From the NCBI GenBank assembly GCA_038380435.1, contig JAWZYU010000025.1, positions 47,004,691 to 47,068,690 of the forward strand: 64,000 nucleotides of DNA, in the 5' to 3' direction. Of this stretch, positions 46,530-58,769 are shown one piece after another. Position 1 is the stretch's first letter. Each line of letters starts with the position of its first letter. This DNA is from Ryuthela nishihirai. Lineage: Eukaryota; Arthropoda; Arachnida; Araneae; Heptathelidae. The notes below the pieces were generated by a model that saw nothing but the letters and a program-made list of their open reading frames with translations, searched no databases and had not been told where the DNA came from. The position numbers and the translations under genes were made by a program.

Positions 46530-46700
46530 CCAGTGATCGAGTGCTTACCACGCTTTGCTACGGAGCAAAGATACCTGGGTTCGAATCCCGAATAAAGGCA
46601 TGGATGTTTCTTTTCTAGTGAAATTTCGCCTTCCTTTCAGATATCTGTTGCATTTACAGACTACTGTCAGGTCTTTCTGGCGAGCAGATGCCTGGAGACT
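46530..46700 (+). repeat. SINE B, diverged
   Basis: Head tgatcgagtgcttaccacgc, B box gggttcgaatccc, body aaggcatggatgtttctttt; 3' end gagcagatgcctggagac. Confidence 0.7.
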
Positions 46701-46839
46701 AAATTTTTTTTTGCTATCTGGATTGATTATTACTCTTGAAAGCAAATATTATTATAACAATTAGAAAAGTGTAAAAAACATTAACTAAATTCAGTTCGCT
46801 ATTCTCCTTTGGTCCTCGACTGTTTCCCTTGACACTACG

Positions 46840-47292
46840 GGCGGAGGTGGCTCAGTCGGTAGCGCGCCAGGCTCGTAATCTGTAGTTCCCAGGTTCGAGT
46901 CCCAGCTGGGTCAGCGTTGAGATTTATCTCCGCAAAACTCCCCGCCCTGCCCCCGTCCGTCGGATGGGACGTTAAGCCATGGCCCCGTGTGCGGGAGAGC
47001 CATACCCTGTGCACGTTAAAGAACACGCTGGATGGCCTTGACGGGAGACTACCATCTGTCTCCCAACAGCTGTTCCAGTGGGTCCCCTCCCCCAACCTTC
47101 TCTGAGCCTTCGGGGTCCATGTGACCTGGCCATTTAGCCCATGGTGTACAAAAAAGTGCCGCTCAGAGGTAAAACAACCCAACTCAACCCAACCCCTCCC
47201 CCAACCTTCTCTGAGCCTTCGGGTCCATGTGACCTGGCCATTTAGCCCATGGTGTGCAAAAAAGTGCCGCTCAGAGGTAAACAACCCAACAA
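46840..47292 (+). repeat. SINE A with duplicated 3' tail
   Basis: Duplication cccttgacactacg at 46826-46839 and 47293-47306. After a first normal 3' end (to about 47197) the last 95 bp of the element (ccctcccccaaccttctctg onward) is repeated before the right-hand duplication. A 30-bp internal segment (ccacggtcagtagg…) is missing. Confidence 0.9.
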
Positions 47293-47764
47293 CCCTTGAC
47301 ACTACGCCGCGCATGCTTAGAGAGGATGCTCCTCCATCTCTGCAAGCAGCACAAGGCACTGCCCATTGCACTGATGCAGCGCACGACATTTGTCAGATGT
47401 GACAAATCCCATTTCAGTAGCCGAAAGGGCTCCAGCGTCCCGCTTCCATACTTCCTCCCATCACAAAAGACTTCACCGCAGTCTTCCGACGCTTCGAGGC
47501 ATGTTCGGTGATTTCTTCAACTGATGTCCCTCAAAGCTGACGTCATATTCAACTAGAATATCGACACACCGACTTCACTTTCACTTTCATCCATTTTCAC
47601 ATCATTTCCCATAACTCACAGATTTTGAGAAATCTGCAACCGCTAAAGTTTCTGATTTTCTGGTTACCATATTTCTTTAACACTATGGAAGAGGAGGGGG
47701 GAACAGAGTGTGTGTATGGGGGGAGCTGGTTAAGAGACTGGATGGATTATAATATCTACAAGCT

Positions 47765-49050
47765 AGAAAACAATTCATAATAGATACTGACGCAAACAAC
47801 ACAGGAGTTATACCAATTCCTGTGTTGTACAGTCGCTCAAAGAAGTATCCGAACACTATGGTTGATTGCAAAATTCAAAAAAAATATCTGGCATTGATTT
47901 TTTTAGAAATTAGTCATCTTGCAACCTTCGTGTCACGTGATACGAAGGTTGCAGATGACTAATTTCTAAAAAAAATCGATGCCAGAAATTTTTTTCGAAT
48001 TTTGCAATCAACCATAGTGTTCGGATACTTTTTTGAGCGACTGTACGTTCATAGCAACAAGACGGACAAGAAAGAGTTATCGCATATTTTGGCAAAACTT
48101 TATCCAAACCAAAACGGAATTATTGTGCCATACGAAAACAACTGTTAGCAATAGTAAAAGCAATAGAACATTTTCATCATTTTCTCTATGGCCAGAAATT
48201 ACTTGTACGTACTGATCATGCTGCACTCAAGTGGTTACTAAACTTTAAAAGCCATGTAGGACAAATTGTTAGGTGGATACAGCGGTTACAAGAGAACAAT
48301 TTCTCCATCGAGCATAGAAGTGGCAAAATGCATAGGAATGCAGATGCCCTTTCAAGACATACATGCATTGACAATTGTAAGCATTGCTATAATGCAGAGT
48401 TGAAATATGTTACTAAAGAAGTAATGCCCATAAGACAAATAACATGGACACAAGAACACAGTGATACTCCTAACATCTGAGGCCCACTAGAAATTAGAAA
48501 GGCCGAACTAGACTTTGAAGATGTAAGACCAATAATAAATTCGATTGAAAAATCTGATATAAGACTTAATTTGGAGCAAATATTGAGGTATAGACTAACT
48601 ACGAAAAGTTATTGGGCTGTGGAACTCCTTAGAAGTGAAAGACAGTGTATTATACAGGAGATGGGAGAATCACAGTAGACGACTGATCGGTTGGCAGATA
48701 ATTCTTCCTTGCTCCCGAGTGGAACTAATGAAAGATGTGGATGATAGTGCCACTGAAGGACACTTCGGTGTTAATAAGACATTAGCGAAAGCCAGGGAAC
48801 GATTTCATTGGCTGAAAAGTAGGGACAGACGTTGAAGGATGGTGTAGGCAATGTGAGATCTGTGCAGCAGAGAAAGCCGTAAGACTAGGAGTCAGGGTAA
48901 GCTACAGATGTATAACTTTGGTGCCTCTTTTGTGAGAATGGCCATTGATGTAATGGGTCCGTTTCTTAGGACTGTTTATGGAAATTGCTATTTATTTGTG
49001 GTAATGGATTATATCACGAAGTGGCCTGAGTTTAATGTGATTAGTTAACA
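47765..49050 (+). pseudogene. Ty3/gypsy retrotransposon pol fragment, interrupted
   Basis: Pol remains in domain order: start of RNase H (FIIDTDANNTG, ending at 47827), then after the M1 insertion the rest of RNase H (RTDHAALKWLL; HRSGKMHRNADALSRH), the integrase zinc-binding region (GHFGVNKT and W-C-R-Q-C-E-I-C) and the start of the integrase core (AIDVMGPF … YITKWPEF). Several stops and frameshifts. No gag, protease, most of RT or LTRs were found. A decayed chromosomal retroelement, not a functional one. Confidence 0.85.
47830..48043. repeat. Foldback element M1, near-perfect palindrome inside gypsy pol
   Basis: 214 bp bounded by TA (47828-47829, 48044-48045). The arms are about 105 bp each and almost identical, with practically no loop (center near cacgtga at 47935). 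Ends cagtcgctcaaagaagtatc and its complement. It splits the RNase H reading of the gypsy fragment. Confidence 0.92.
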
Positions 49051-49129
49051 GTTCCACATTGGTCGTTGTCGTTCGTCTAGTCTTTCAGTCTGGATCTACA
49101 ACTGCTAGAAACACGAAAAATTGGTGTCT

Positions 49130-49400
49130 GATTTTGCTTCATGTTGTAGATCTCGGAAACGTTATGAAATTTTAAACGTGATGGGTCCTTCGAGGTCAAA
49201 GGTGAAATATTGATGTTGGAGGGTTGAAAACTGATGCCTTGGGGAATTTTGAGTCGTAGATCTCAGAAAATATGTCAAATTTTGTATGCAATGAGTCCTT
49301 CAAGGTCAAATGTCATATTTCGGTATACTAGTGCTGAAGAGCTAATAATGAGAAAATAAGGTTATTTCTGGCAGTAGAACTCAGAAATAAGGAGGACTTT
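49130..49400. repeat. Degenerate tandem repeat, about 115-bp unit
   Basis: tagatctcggaaacgttatg … gggtccttcgaggtcaaa recurs as tagatctcagaaaatatgtc … gagtccttcaaggtcaaa about 115 bp later, with a third partial copy (tagaactcagaaataagg). Unknown origin. Confidence 0.5.
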
Positions 49401-50235
49401 CAGATCCGGTGTCATATTGAAGATGAAATAGGGGGTCGGAATGACGGTCTAGAAATCAAGAGGTGCTAAAGGCACCGACTGATTTCTAGTATTAATTATA
49501 GATGTCATATATCAATATTTTAACATTAAAGTAGAAATATTTCCATTGCATTAATAAGGTCATTCTAACATAAATTTTACACTTATGTAATATTTCACGA
49601 ATTTCCCTGTTATATTATACTATGTAATAAACAGAAGTGCTAATTTGCAAGGGCTAGTCGAACTAGGAGTTTATGAAAAAACCCGCTTCACTACTACAGC
49701 ATTCGTCATAAACACAGTAAAAGTCTCATTTTCCGCATTCAAAAAACGGAGATTGTTGTTAAAGAAGCAGCGCGTTGAGTCGCTTTCTAACACTAAAATA
49801 TGTTCCATACCTTTCAGTAACCAATCAGTGCTTGTTAGAGGCCCACGCCTCGATGTGATTGTTTGAGGTCATTACCGACAGTATCACTGAAGACTCAAGG
49901 GTTCATCACAGGTAAGTGTATGAATTTTGGTTGCTCTTTTTAGTAAAAGTAGGAAATATTCTTTTTCTTTCTTATGTCTGTTTTTTTTTTTCTTCTTCCA
50001 AATTATAAACTTTTTTTTTTATGCATTGTTATGCTGATGAATTTAATCCGAACCTTTTGGTTTCAGACAACGTCCAACCACCAATTGATTATTTAATTAT
50101 TTTTAAGTCTTCACTAAATATTTAGCAAGAAGTATCTCCTTGTTAAATATTTAGGGACATGTCTTTTCCACCTGCGTTTGTGTGTATCCAGCATTCATGG
50201 GAAATCAGATTAACGCGAAATCCGCTGAGTCATGG

Positions 50236-50956
50236 TTGGATTGTTTTACCTCTGAGAGGTAATGCATACAATGAGCTAAACGGCTAGGTCAAAAGGACTC
50301 CAAAGTCATAAATTGTCAAGCCATAAGGACCCCAAAGTCATAAACGGCCACGCCATAAGGACCCAAAGTCATAGACGGCCAAGTCATAAGGACCCCAAAG
50401 TCATAAACGGCCAAGTCATAAGGACCCCAAAGTCATAAACGGCCAGGTAATAAGGACACCAAAGTCATAAACGGTCAGGTCATAAGGAACCCAGAGTCAT
50501 AAATGACCAAGTCATAAGGACCTCAAAGTCCTAAACGGCGAAGTCATAAGTACCCCAATGTCATAAACGGCCAAGTCATAAGTACCCCAATGTCATAATG
50601 TCATAAGTACCCCAATGTCATAAATGTCATAAACGGCCAAGTCAAACGGCCCAATCATAAGGACCCCAAATACACGGCCAAGTCATAAGGACCCCAAGGG
50701 CTCAGAGAAGGTTAGGGGAAGGGGATTCACAGAACAGCTGTTAGGAGACAGATGGAAACTTCCCATCAGGCCACACGGCCCTATGTCCCATCTGAGAGAT
50801 GGCAGCTTCCCAAACCTCTCGGTGTTCCCTGTCTGATCGAAAGCAGCAGGGTGGAACTTAGCGGAAATAAATCTTAACGCTTTCGCAGTTGGGACTTGAA
50901 GATGGAAACTTCAGATTACGAGCCTGGGGCAATACCGTCTGAGTCACCCCCGCCCT
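50236..50956 (-). repeat. SINE A with internal minisatellite expansion
   Basis: Left end tggattgttttacctctgag and right end (tRNA-like head in reverse, ending gagtcacccccgccc) are diverged SINE A. Between the tail and the body, about 50285-50695 is filled by about 12 copies of a 32-bp unit (gtcataaacggccaa + gtcataaggaccccaaa). The unit is a diverged form of the SINE's own ggccaggtcacatggacccc segment. Confidence 0.88.
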
Positions 50957-51471
50957 GCTAAGTCGGTGTATACCTGTGCATTGGTAGAGCTGCTGTATAT
51001 GCGACAGTTTTGGGTTTAATCAATAATTCTTCCCATAACCATAGTATTTAAATTAATGTTTAATGTTTGAAATTAGAAGGAAATCATATTGGAAATTAAT
51101 TTGACTACAGTCTTTTTTAAAAAAAAGCAAATAATGATTCATAAGAACTTGTAGCAGATGGGTGCATCCTCTGATCTTCGAATCCAGTTTGTCCGGCACG
51201 GCAACGGACATGGCATTCAATTTAAAGTTGTAGGAAAGCTCCTACATTAAATCAACACCTTTTCGGCTTTGCTCATTTTCCATAATAATTAAATTAATAG
51301 AAACATTTTGACCCTACTTAATTAGTATAACGGTCATTTGCTGTGGTCATTTGCTATGCCATTACTGAAAGATAGTTCGCCAGTGGAAAACCTTGAAGGC
51401 GCCTGTCTTATAAGGGCGAAGAAGAAATACACTCCTGATGGATTTCGCATTACTGACCCATTGAATTTATG

Positions 51472-51855
51472 GGGCGGGGGTGGCTCAGTCGGTAGCGCGC
51501 CAGGCTCGTAATCTGTAGTTCCCAGGTTCGAGTCCCAGCTGGGTCAGCGTTGAGATTTATCTCCGCAAAATTCCCCGCCTTGCCCACGGTCAGTAGGGGA
51601 CACCGATGGGCATGGAAAGACCGCCGTTCGTCGTATGGGACGTTAAGCCGTGGCCCTGTGTGCGGGAGAGCCATACCCTGTGCACGTTAAAGAACACGCT
51701 GGATGGCCTTGACGGGAGGCTACCATCTGTCTCCCAACAGCTGTTCCAGTGGGTCCCCTCCCCCAACCTTCTCTGAGCCTTCGGGGTCCATGTGACCTGG
51801 CCATTTAGCCCATGGTGTGCAAAAAAGTGCCGCTCAGAGGTAAAACAACCCAACC
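51472..51855 (+). repeat. SINE A, full length
   Basis: Well conserved and complete from ggggcgggggtggc to acaacccaacccaac. No clear duplication in the flanks. Confidence 0.9.
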
Positions 51856-52837
51856 CAACAACCTACCTTCATTTAAAGTCAATACGAATTGATTAAATCA
51901 TTTTACCATTGGTTGTTTCACTTATTAACGCACATTTGGAGAAATGGGTGTATATTATTTTTTAAATTTATAAATTTAAAATAATTAGGCTATATGAGAA
52001 CCCGCTGGGGTCAACCACAATTGGGGTAGGCGGGTTTGAATTTTTCAAATTCCCCAAAAGGCTTCACATTAACGGTTGAAAGCTATTCAAAATAACTGTT
52101 GCCACCAATAAATTTGAAAGTAGGAATGCATTGAACTAATTTCTTTCTGATTTCGCGTGATGAAGCCATAATTCAGTTTGTTGGGTCAAGATCACGAGCG
52201 TCCGAGAATATTGAAGTTGTTCTAATTAAGCAGGAGCGGAACAAAAAATTCTTGCTGAAATGAAAGGTTTAAAAATTCGTATCAGAAATTAGAATCACTA
52301 ACTTAATTTGAAAAATATGTACCATTTGGTAAATGTAATATGTTAATTAATAAAAGTTTTACCGTATTTAATTTTTTCCCTATAAAGTTTTATTTAAAGT
52401 TACATATGCCTAACAAACACTCCGAGAGACTCTGGTGGGTACGAAATGATTTGAAAAGTTCAATTATTTGAGCGAGGCAATTTCCCTTTTTCGTTTAGAA
52501 ATTTCTGGCGTGGGGAGGATCACATGGTACCTCGAAATATGTCCATTTCTTTCCTTCCCTAAAAGAGAGGGAGAAAAATTAAACCGAAGGGGATTGCGCG
52601 GAATGATTTTTATACCAAATGAAAGCTTGCGACTTGGGGAGGTGCCATCTACTCTCTAGTCTAAAGAGTTTCAGACCTGAACAACGTTGCGTAAATCTGC
52701 TAATATATATGTAGTAAACACGAAAAAAGGAGATAACCTGTAAGATTTTGGCTTGTGTTGGTTTCTCATACACAAAGACACTGACACAAAGACATGCCTG
52801 CTGGAATAGTAGTTAGGTACGCTATCCAGGATGCCAT

Positions 52838-53610
52838 TTTTTTTTTTAATAATAATAATCTTTATTCATATTCATGTTAGTTATACAAAAGTTTAAACAA
52901 ATGACCCGCAAAGCATCTGCTTATCTGCAGGAGAGAAGAATAATAACGTTACATGAAAATACTAAGATATAGTTTAAAACAATGTCATCAAATTATATGA
53001 ATTCCAGTGGAAGCTCCATTGTGGTGGTTGAAATTTTTATTTAAAATTTAGTGCCTAGAAGAAAATTTTTTGTCTTATGTTTGATTTCTTTAAAATTGTT
53101 TAATAAAGTAATTTCCCTTGGCAGTTGATTGAACACGTAAGGTATTGTATATGCCCTTGTACATTTCCCGTAATTGTTTAATATTTTTGGAAGTTGGAAA
53201 TAATTTTTGGATTGTAACCTTGTGTTTTTCCCATGAGAGATTTTAGATTTAAATTGATTATCAAAAAATATTTTAAAGTGATGCTGTATTTGTAAAGGTT
53301 GTGAAAAGAGAGTACGCCTAGATAATTTAATCTTTCTTCGCTATGATAAAATGAATTTCTTAAGTTGTATGGGATTATATTTTTAGCAATGGATTATTGA
53401 ATAGTTTCTATTTTCTTTATATTTGTGAGGTTAGTTGAGCCGTATATTGTCAAACCATAGGTCAATATAGATTCACAGATAGCTTTGTAAACCAAAATAC
53501 ATGTATGTGTGCTTGCAACAAATTGTAGTTTATAAAGTTTAGATGCACATAGACGCAATTTAACTGCTAATTCAGAATGGTATTCTGGCTCGTCCGTTTT
53601 AGCCAGTCTC
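52838..53610 (-). pseudogene. LINE 3' end (CR1/Jockey-like RT C-terminus)
   Basis: Minus-strand reading around 53400-53520 gives VASTHTCILVYKAICESILT then YGLTIYGSTNLTNIKKIET, typical of the RT thumb and post-RT region of CR1/Jockey-type LINEs. A stop follows within a few codons. The 3' end has aataaag and a (taa)n/poly-A tail at 52838-52860 on the minus strand. It is a different family from the LINE at 31.1 kb, and 5'-truncated. Confidence 0.75.
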
Positions 53611-55127
53611 TCCCCCCACCCCCGATCTCTTTAACTTTTTTTCAAAATCGAGCTTAGGTTATCCACTCATGAAAGTGTGAATCTACAGATAAATTTAGGG
53701 AGTGGAAGCAGACAAGTGACTGGATTAAAACGGAAAGGATCAGAAAGCCGATCGGGTATAGTTCACAGAAATTATTTCGTCGAATAGTGCACATAATATC
53801 CCCTCTATTTCAGCAGTTTGTAATTTTTGGCTACTAAAATTCTTTAGGGGCTGGTTGGGGGTGGAGGTGGAAGGATTCTCTTTCTGGATCCTGCCAAGCG
53901 ATCGGAAACCGTCAGCATCTAAAGTCTCTGACCTCATGACAAAAAGTATCAACGAAAAAAAAAGATTGTATTGAAATTGGAAGAGAAAAATATCTATGAA
54001 ATGATGGCGTGGAGATCGATATTCAATTAAGAATCAAAAAAGACTTCAAAAGAAGAATAATTGAGCTGAAGAGCAAGGAAAGGGGAAAATCAATTGATGA
54101 TGCGAGTTCCGAGGCCTCACCCCTTAATACATAACACAGCGTGAAATAATAATTGAAGATTTTAGGAAACGAGAGCATTGCATGTCGTACTTGTGCAGTT
54201 TAAATGCTGCAAGAAAAATAACAATTTTAGTGTTAAGAGTACTAAAAGTGCAGTAAATTGCAAAAAAGATTTGGCTTTTACGAAATCTATTATTTTTCTT
54301 TTATCTCTGACACAAAGGACGCAAGAATAACAACAAGCTATTGTCTTGTTTGTCTATAAGTCCTCATAGTAGTCTTTAAATTCTTTGATGCCTTTCTTCC
54401 ACCACTTTATATTCAGTATCGTGATTCATCCGTCAAATGGCTCTTCATAAACCACTGCAGTTGATGACCGCACTTTATTTATTTCCTAATTTATTTCATC
54501 CATCAATCTCAATTTGTTTAAACTGTTTGTGCCTATAGGGACCTCATTGTATCTTCTTTGCAACGAACTAGTATTCTCAAAATGTCATTCTTCTTCGTCT
54601 AATGATGCAAAAGACTTTCATTTTCCAACCCCTTACAATTCATCGCAAAAGCAACAAAAGATTTCCTTTGGTGACCGTTTAGGCCACTAATCTATTTACG
54701 CACTTTTGATGCGATCAGCGAACTGCGGCAATGTCTTGACTTGCATTTAGCACGGATGTTCAATAATCCACTTTGCACGCTAAATATTTTGCCTTTTTTT
54801 GATTTCCGGCTCTTGTTTTCACTTAAATTCACAGTTTCCACCTTGTAATGCTTCTTTCCTTAAATTCGTTATCACAGCCAGTAACTGAACGTAGAATAAT
54901 CCTCATATGCACACAATTAAACGCAGAATTTCTTTCGCAGTTAGAGACCCACAAGGAGATAACTTGGCGTCGTTTTTGGCTTTCAAAATTAACACCCTTA
55001 TGTGCTAAGCATTAGAAGATTAAGGCATGAGAAGGACTTTTCTTCGAAATTTCAAGATCGAGAGATGGAAACGTTGGTTAAGGTTTTATGACGCAGTAGC
55101 AATTACGGTTAGAGTGCCATGGTAGAG

Positions 55128-55515
55128 TTGGGTTGGGTTGTTTTACCTCTGAGCGGCACTTTTTTGCACACCATGGGCTAAATGGCCAGGTCACATGGAC
55201 TCCGAAGGCTCAGAGAAGGTTGGGAGAGGGGACCCACTGGAACAGCAGTTGGGAGACAGATGGTAGCCTCCCGTCAAGGCCATCCAGCATGTTCTTTAAC
55301 GTGCACAGGGTATGGCTCTCCCGCACACGGGGCCACGGCTTAACGTCCCATCCGACGGACGGCGGCCTTTCCAAGCCCATCGGTGTCCCCTACTGACCGT
55401 GGGCAGGGCGGGGAATTTTGCGGAGATAAATCTCAACGCTGACCCAGCTGGGACTCGAACCTGGGAACTACAGATTACGAGCCTGGCGCTCTACCGACTG
55501 AGCCACCCCCGCCCC
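55128..55515 (-). repeat. SINE A, full length; donor-type locus
   Basis: Duplication gccatggtagag at 55116-55127 and 55516-55527. The flank to its right is the sequence found attached to the copy at 40.1 kb. Confidence 0.94.
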
Positions 55516-55527
55516 GCCATGGTAGAG

Positions 55528-56010
55528 CTTTCTTCCCAAAAATGAAGGGATGAGAACAGAAAAAATATTACTTACAAAAGTGAAGGATGAATGCAGAGGA
55601 TCTTCACAAAAAAGCAAAGGATTGATGCAGTGGAAAGAATCTTCACAAAAAAATGAAGAATAAAGGGAGAGGAAGGGATTTATTCCCCAAAAGGGGAGGA
55701 TCAAAGAGTAGGAAGAAATATTTTCCAAAAGGAGAAGATGGAGACATCAGAAGAGCTCTCCTCCAAAAGTGAAGGATTAAAACAGGAGTAGGGATCTCCA
55801 GTAAAAGTAGAGGATTGGAGTATGATAAAGATCTCCTTCAAAATTAGAGGATCGATGTACGGGAGTGATCTCCTCCAAAAGGAAAATATAGGCTGCGGAA
55901 TATTTTTTTCTAAAAGCGGAGGACCAAGAAATACGAAATGATCGTTCCTAAAAGTGAAACACTTTGACATGAGGAAGAACTTCCTCTAAAAGTGGAGGTA
56001 AAAAAGTCCT
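55528..56010. repeat. Degenerate tandem repeat, about 35-45 bp unit
   Basis: Phrases of the form ctccaaaagtgaaggat … agggatct recur about twelve times with much divergence. This is the flank of the SINE A at 55.1 kb. Confidence 0.65.
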
Positions 56011-56141
56011 CTGAAGTAAAGTTAGAGTAAAAGTCTAATTGTTGTATCTCTCTAATTTATTTTATTTTACGATTTGTTGCTTTGGATATATCTTTGTTAT
56101 GTGCTGGAAAAATTCAAATTTCTGCTTGATCATCGCTTGTA

Positions 56142-56582
56142 CAGTCGCTCAAAAAAGTATCCGAACACTATGGTTGATTGCAAAATTCAGAAAAAATATC
56201 TGGCATTGATTATTTTAGAAATTAGTCATCTGGCAACCTTCGTGTCGCGTGACACAGCAAACTGGAGCGGTTGCGGTTAATGTTCACAGCACATTGGATC
56301 GTGTGAGCTCACAAAGACCTAGATCGTGTGGACTCACTCACGGAAATATTGAACGTGTGCATTAACTGGAGCGTGTGCATTAACTGCACACGCTCCAGTT
56401 TGCTGTGAACGGTAACTGGAGCGTGTACAGTTGCTGTGCACGCTCCAGATATTTTTCCTGAATTCTGCAATTACGTGACACGAAGGTTGCCAGATCACTA
56501 ATTTCTAAAAAAATCGTTGCCATATATTTTTTATGAATTCTGTAATCAACCTTAGTGTTCGGATACTTTTTTTGAGTGACTG
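56142..56582. repeat. Foldback element M1 (441 bp)
   Basis: Bounded by TA; ends cagtcgctcaaaaaagtatc and the complement with small changes. The core has the gcacacgctccag palindromes and cacatggatcg-like motifs in rearranged order relative to 29.2 kb. Confidence 0.88.
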
Positions 56583-57482
56583 TACCTAGAGTAAGGAAAA
56601 TCTAAAAAGTAATGTTTTTTTTTTCTTGCTAACTATGAATACCATCTGCGGGACTGTACACACAGCAAAACTTCAGTAAAACGTTTTTTATGTTCAAAAT
56701 GAAGCGAGAAGCGGAAATCAAATAAGCACCATTTTCGTGAATTTAAATAGCAAAGAAATAGTCTAGTCAGTAGCATTAATGGAAAAAGAAATAAATTTAA
56801 GTCTCTGAACGAATTTGATTATTTTTTGTTTTAGCACTATCTGAGCTAAATATATCGACAGGCAATTTACAGTGCACTCTTCCATCTCCCAGTTCTTCGT
56901 GGTGATCAGTTCTTCGGCTATTCCACGAAGGTGAATGGCCGAATAGATGCCAGAGAGAAGGATTCTGCCTCTTAAGCAATGGCTTTACTCTTCCCTGGCA
57001 CGATACTTCGGCAAAAAGCATTGGCCCATTTCCCGTCCATCGTTGCTTCCATCAGTTGCTGGAACTCCCTCTAATTGGAAGCAAATGTCGGCTTCCTGAA
57101 CGTAATCACACACTCGATTCTGAGACAGGCGCTGGCTGAGAAAACTGCCAATTATTGCAATATGATGTGCTTCAATGTTTCGTGTGTTGTGTGTCTCCGT
57201 GCTCTGATCTTTGATTAGGTTACTTGGCTCTCTACCAACTGCAAAACTAAAAGCAATCGCCGGACAGGGAGGAAAGAAGGGAAGGGAAAGAAGCAATAGG
57301 GAATTCAACTTCAGAATTTCCTAGTCTCCTATTGCTTCCGTACTTGCCACTTACATGTCACCTGGGGAGAGAAGGGTGTCATGAAGACATGCCATCTCCT
57401 GAAGAATTTCGAAACTGAGACAGAGGGGAAGTATTTAGCAAGCACATGGCCGAGTGGTTAGCGCGCTTAGCTACTGATCTAC

Positions 57483-57858
57483 GGGTTGGGTTGTTTTACC
57501 TCTGAGCGGCACTTTTTTGCACACCATGGGCTAAATAGCCAGGTCACATGGACCCCGAAGGTTGGGGGAGGGGACCCACTGGAACAGCAGTTGGGAGACA
57601 GATGGTAGCCTCCCGTCAAGGCCATCCAGCGTGTTCTTTAACGTGCACAGGGTATGGCTCTCCCGTACACGGGGCCACGGCTTAACGTTCTATCCGACGG
57701 ACGGCGGCCTTTCCAATCCCATCGGTGTCCCCTACTGACCGTGGGCAGGACGGGGAATTTTTGCGGAGATAAATCTCAACGCTGACCCAGCTGGGACTCG
57801 AACTTGAGAACTACAGATTACGAGCCTGGCGCGCTACCGACTGAGTCACCCCCGCCCC
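57483..57858 (-). repeat. SINE A between flank copies 1 and 2
   Basis: Near full length, from gggttgggttgttttacctc to the reverse head ending cacccccgcccc. It joins SINE B sequence at the left (ctgatctacggg) and flank copy 2 at the right. Confidence 0.9.
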
Positions 57859-58052
57859 GAAGCAATAGGGAATTCAACTTCAGAATTTCCTAGTCTCCTA
57901 TTGCTTCCGTACTTGCCACTTACATGTCACCTGGGGAGAGAAGGGTGTCATGAAGACATGCCATCTCCTGAAGAATTTCGAAACTGAGACAGAGGGGAAG
58001 TATTTTGCAAGCACATGGCCGAGTGGTTAGCGCGCTTAGCTACTGATCTACG

Positions 58053-58623
58053 GGTTGGGTTGTTTTACCTCTGAGCGGCACTTTTTTGCACACCATGGGC
58101 TAAATGGCCAGGTCACATCCCCGAAGGTTCAGAGAAGGTTGGGGGAGGGGACCCACTGGAACAGCAGTTGGGAGACAGATGGTAGCCTCCCGTCAAGGCC
58201 ATCCAGCGTGTTCTTTAACGTTGGGTTGTTTTACCTCTGAGCGGCACTTTTTTGCACACCATGGGCTAAATGGCCAGGTCACATGGACCCCGAAGGTTCA
58301 GAGAAGGTTGGGGGAGGGGACCCACTGGAACAGCAGTTGGGAGACAGATGGTAGCCTCCCGTCAAGGCCATCCAGCGTGTTCTTTAACGTGCACAGGGTA
58401 ACGTGCACAGTTCTTTAACGTGCTCTCCCGTACACGGGGCCACGGCTTAACGACCCATCCGACGGACGGCGGCCTTTCCAATCCCATCGGTGTCCCCTAC
58501 TGACCGTGGACAGGACGGGGAATTTTTGAGGAGATAAATCTCAACGCTGACCCAGCTGGGACTCGAACCTGAGAACTACAGATTACGAGCCTGGCGCGCT
58601 ACCGACTGAGTCACCCCCGCCCC
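58053..58623 (-). repeat. SINE A with internal duplication, between flank copies 2 and 3
   Basis: The 3' half of the element (58053-58220) is followed at once by a second start of the 3' end (gttgggttgttttacc…) and then the complete element. A small scrambled stretch (gtgcacagggtaacgtgcac) is near 58391-58425. Confidence 0.88.
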
Positions 58624-58769
58624 GAAGCAATAGGGAATTCAACTTCAGAATTTCCTAGTCTCCTATTGCTTCCGTACTTGCCACTTACATTTCACCTGGG
58701 GAGAGAAGGGTGTCATGAAGACATGCCATCTCCTGAAGAATTTCGAAACTGAGACAGAGGGGAAGTATT

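Noticed and set aside
56985..57308. 107-codon minus-strand frame with a hydrophobic start, considered as an LRP4 signal-peptide exon
   Set aside because: No LDLa or other LRP4 sequence follows, the splice sites are unconvincing, and part of it overlaps the 193-bp repeated flank.
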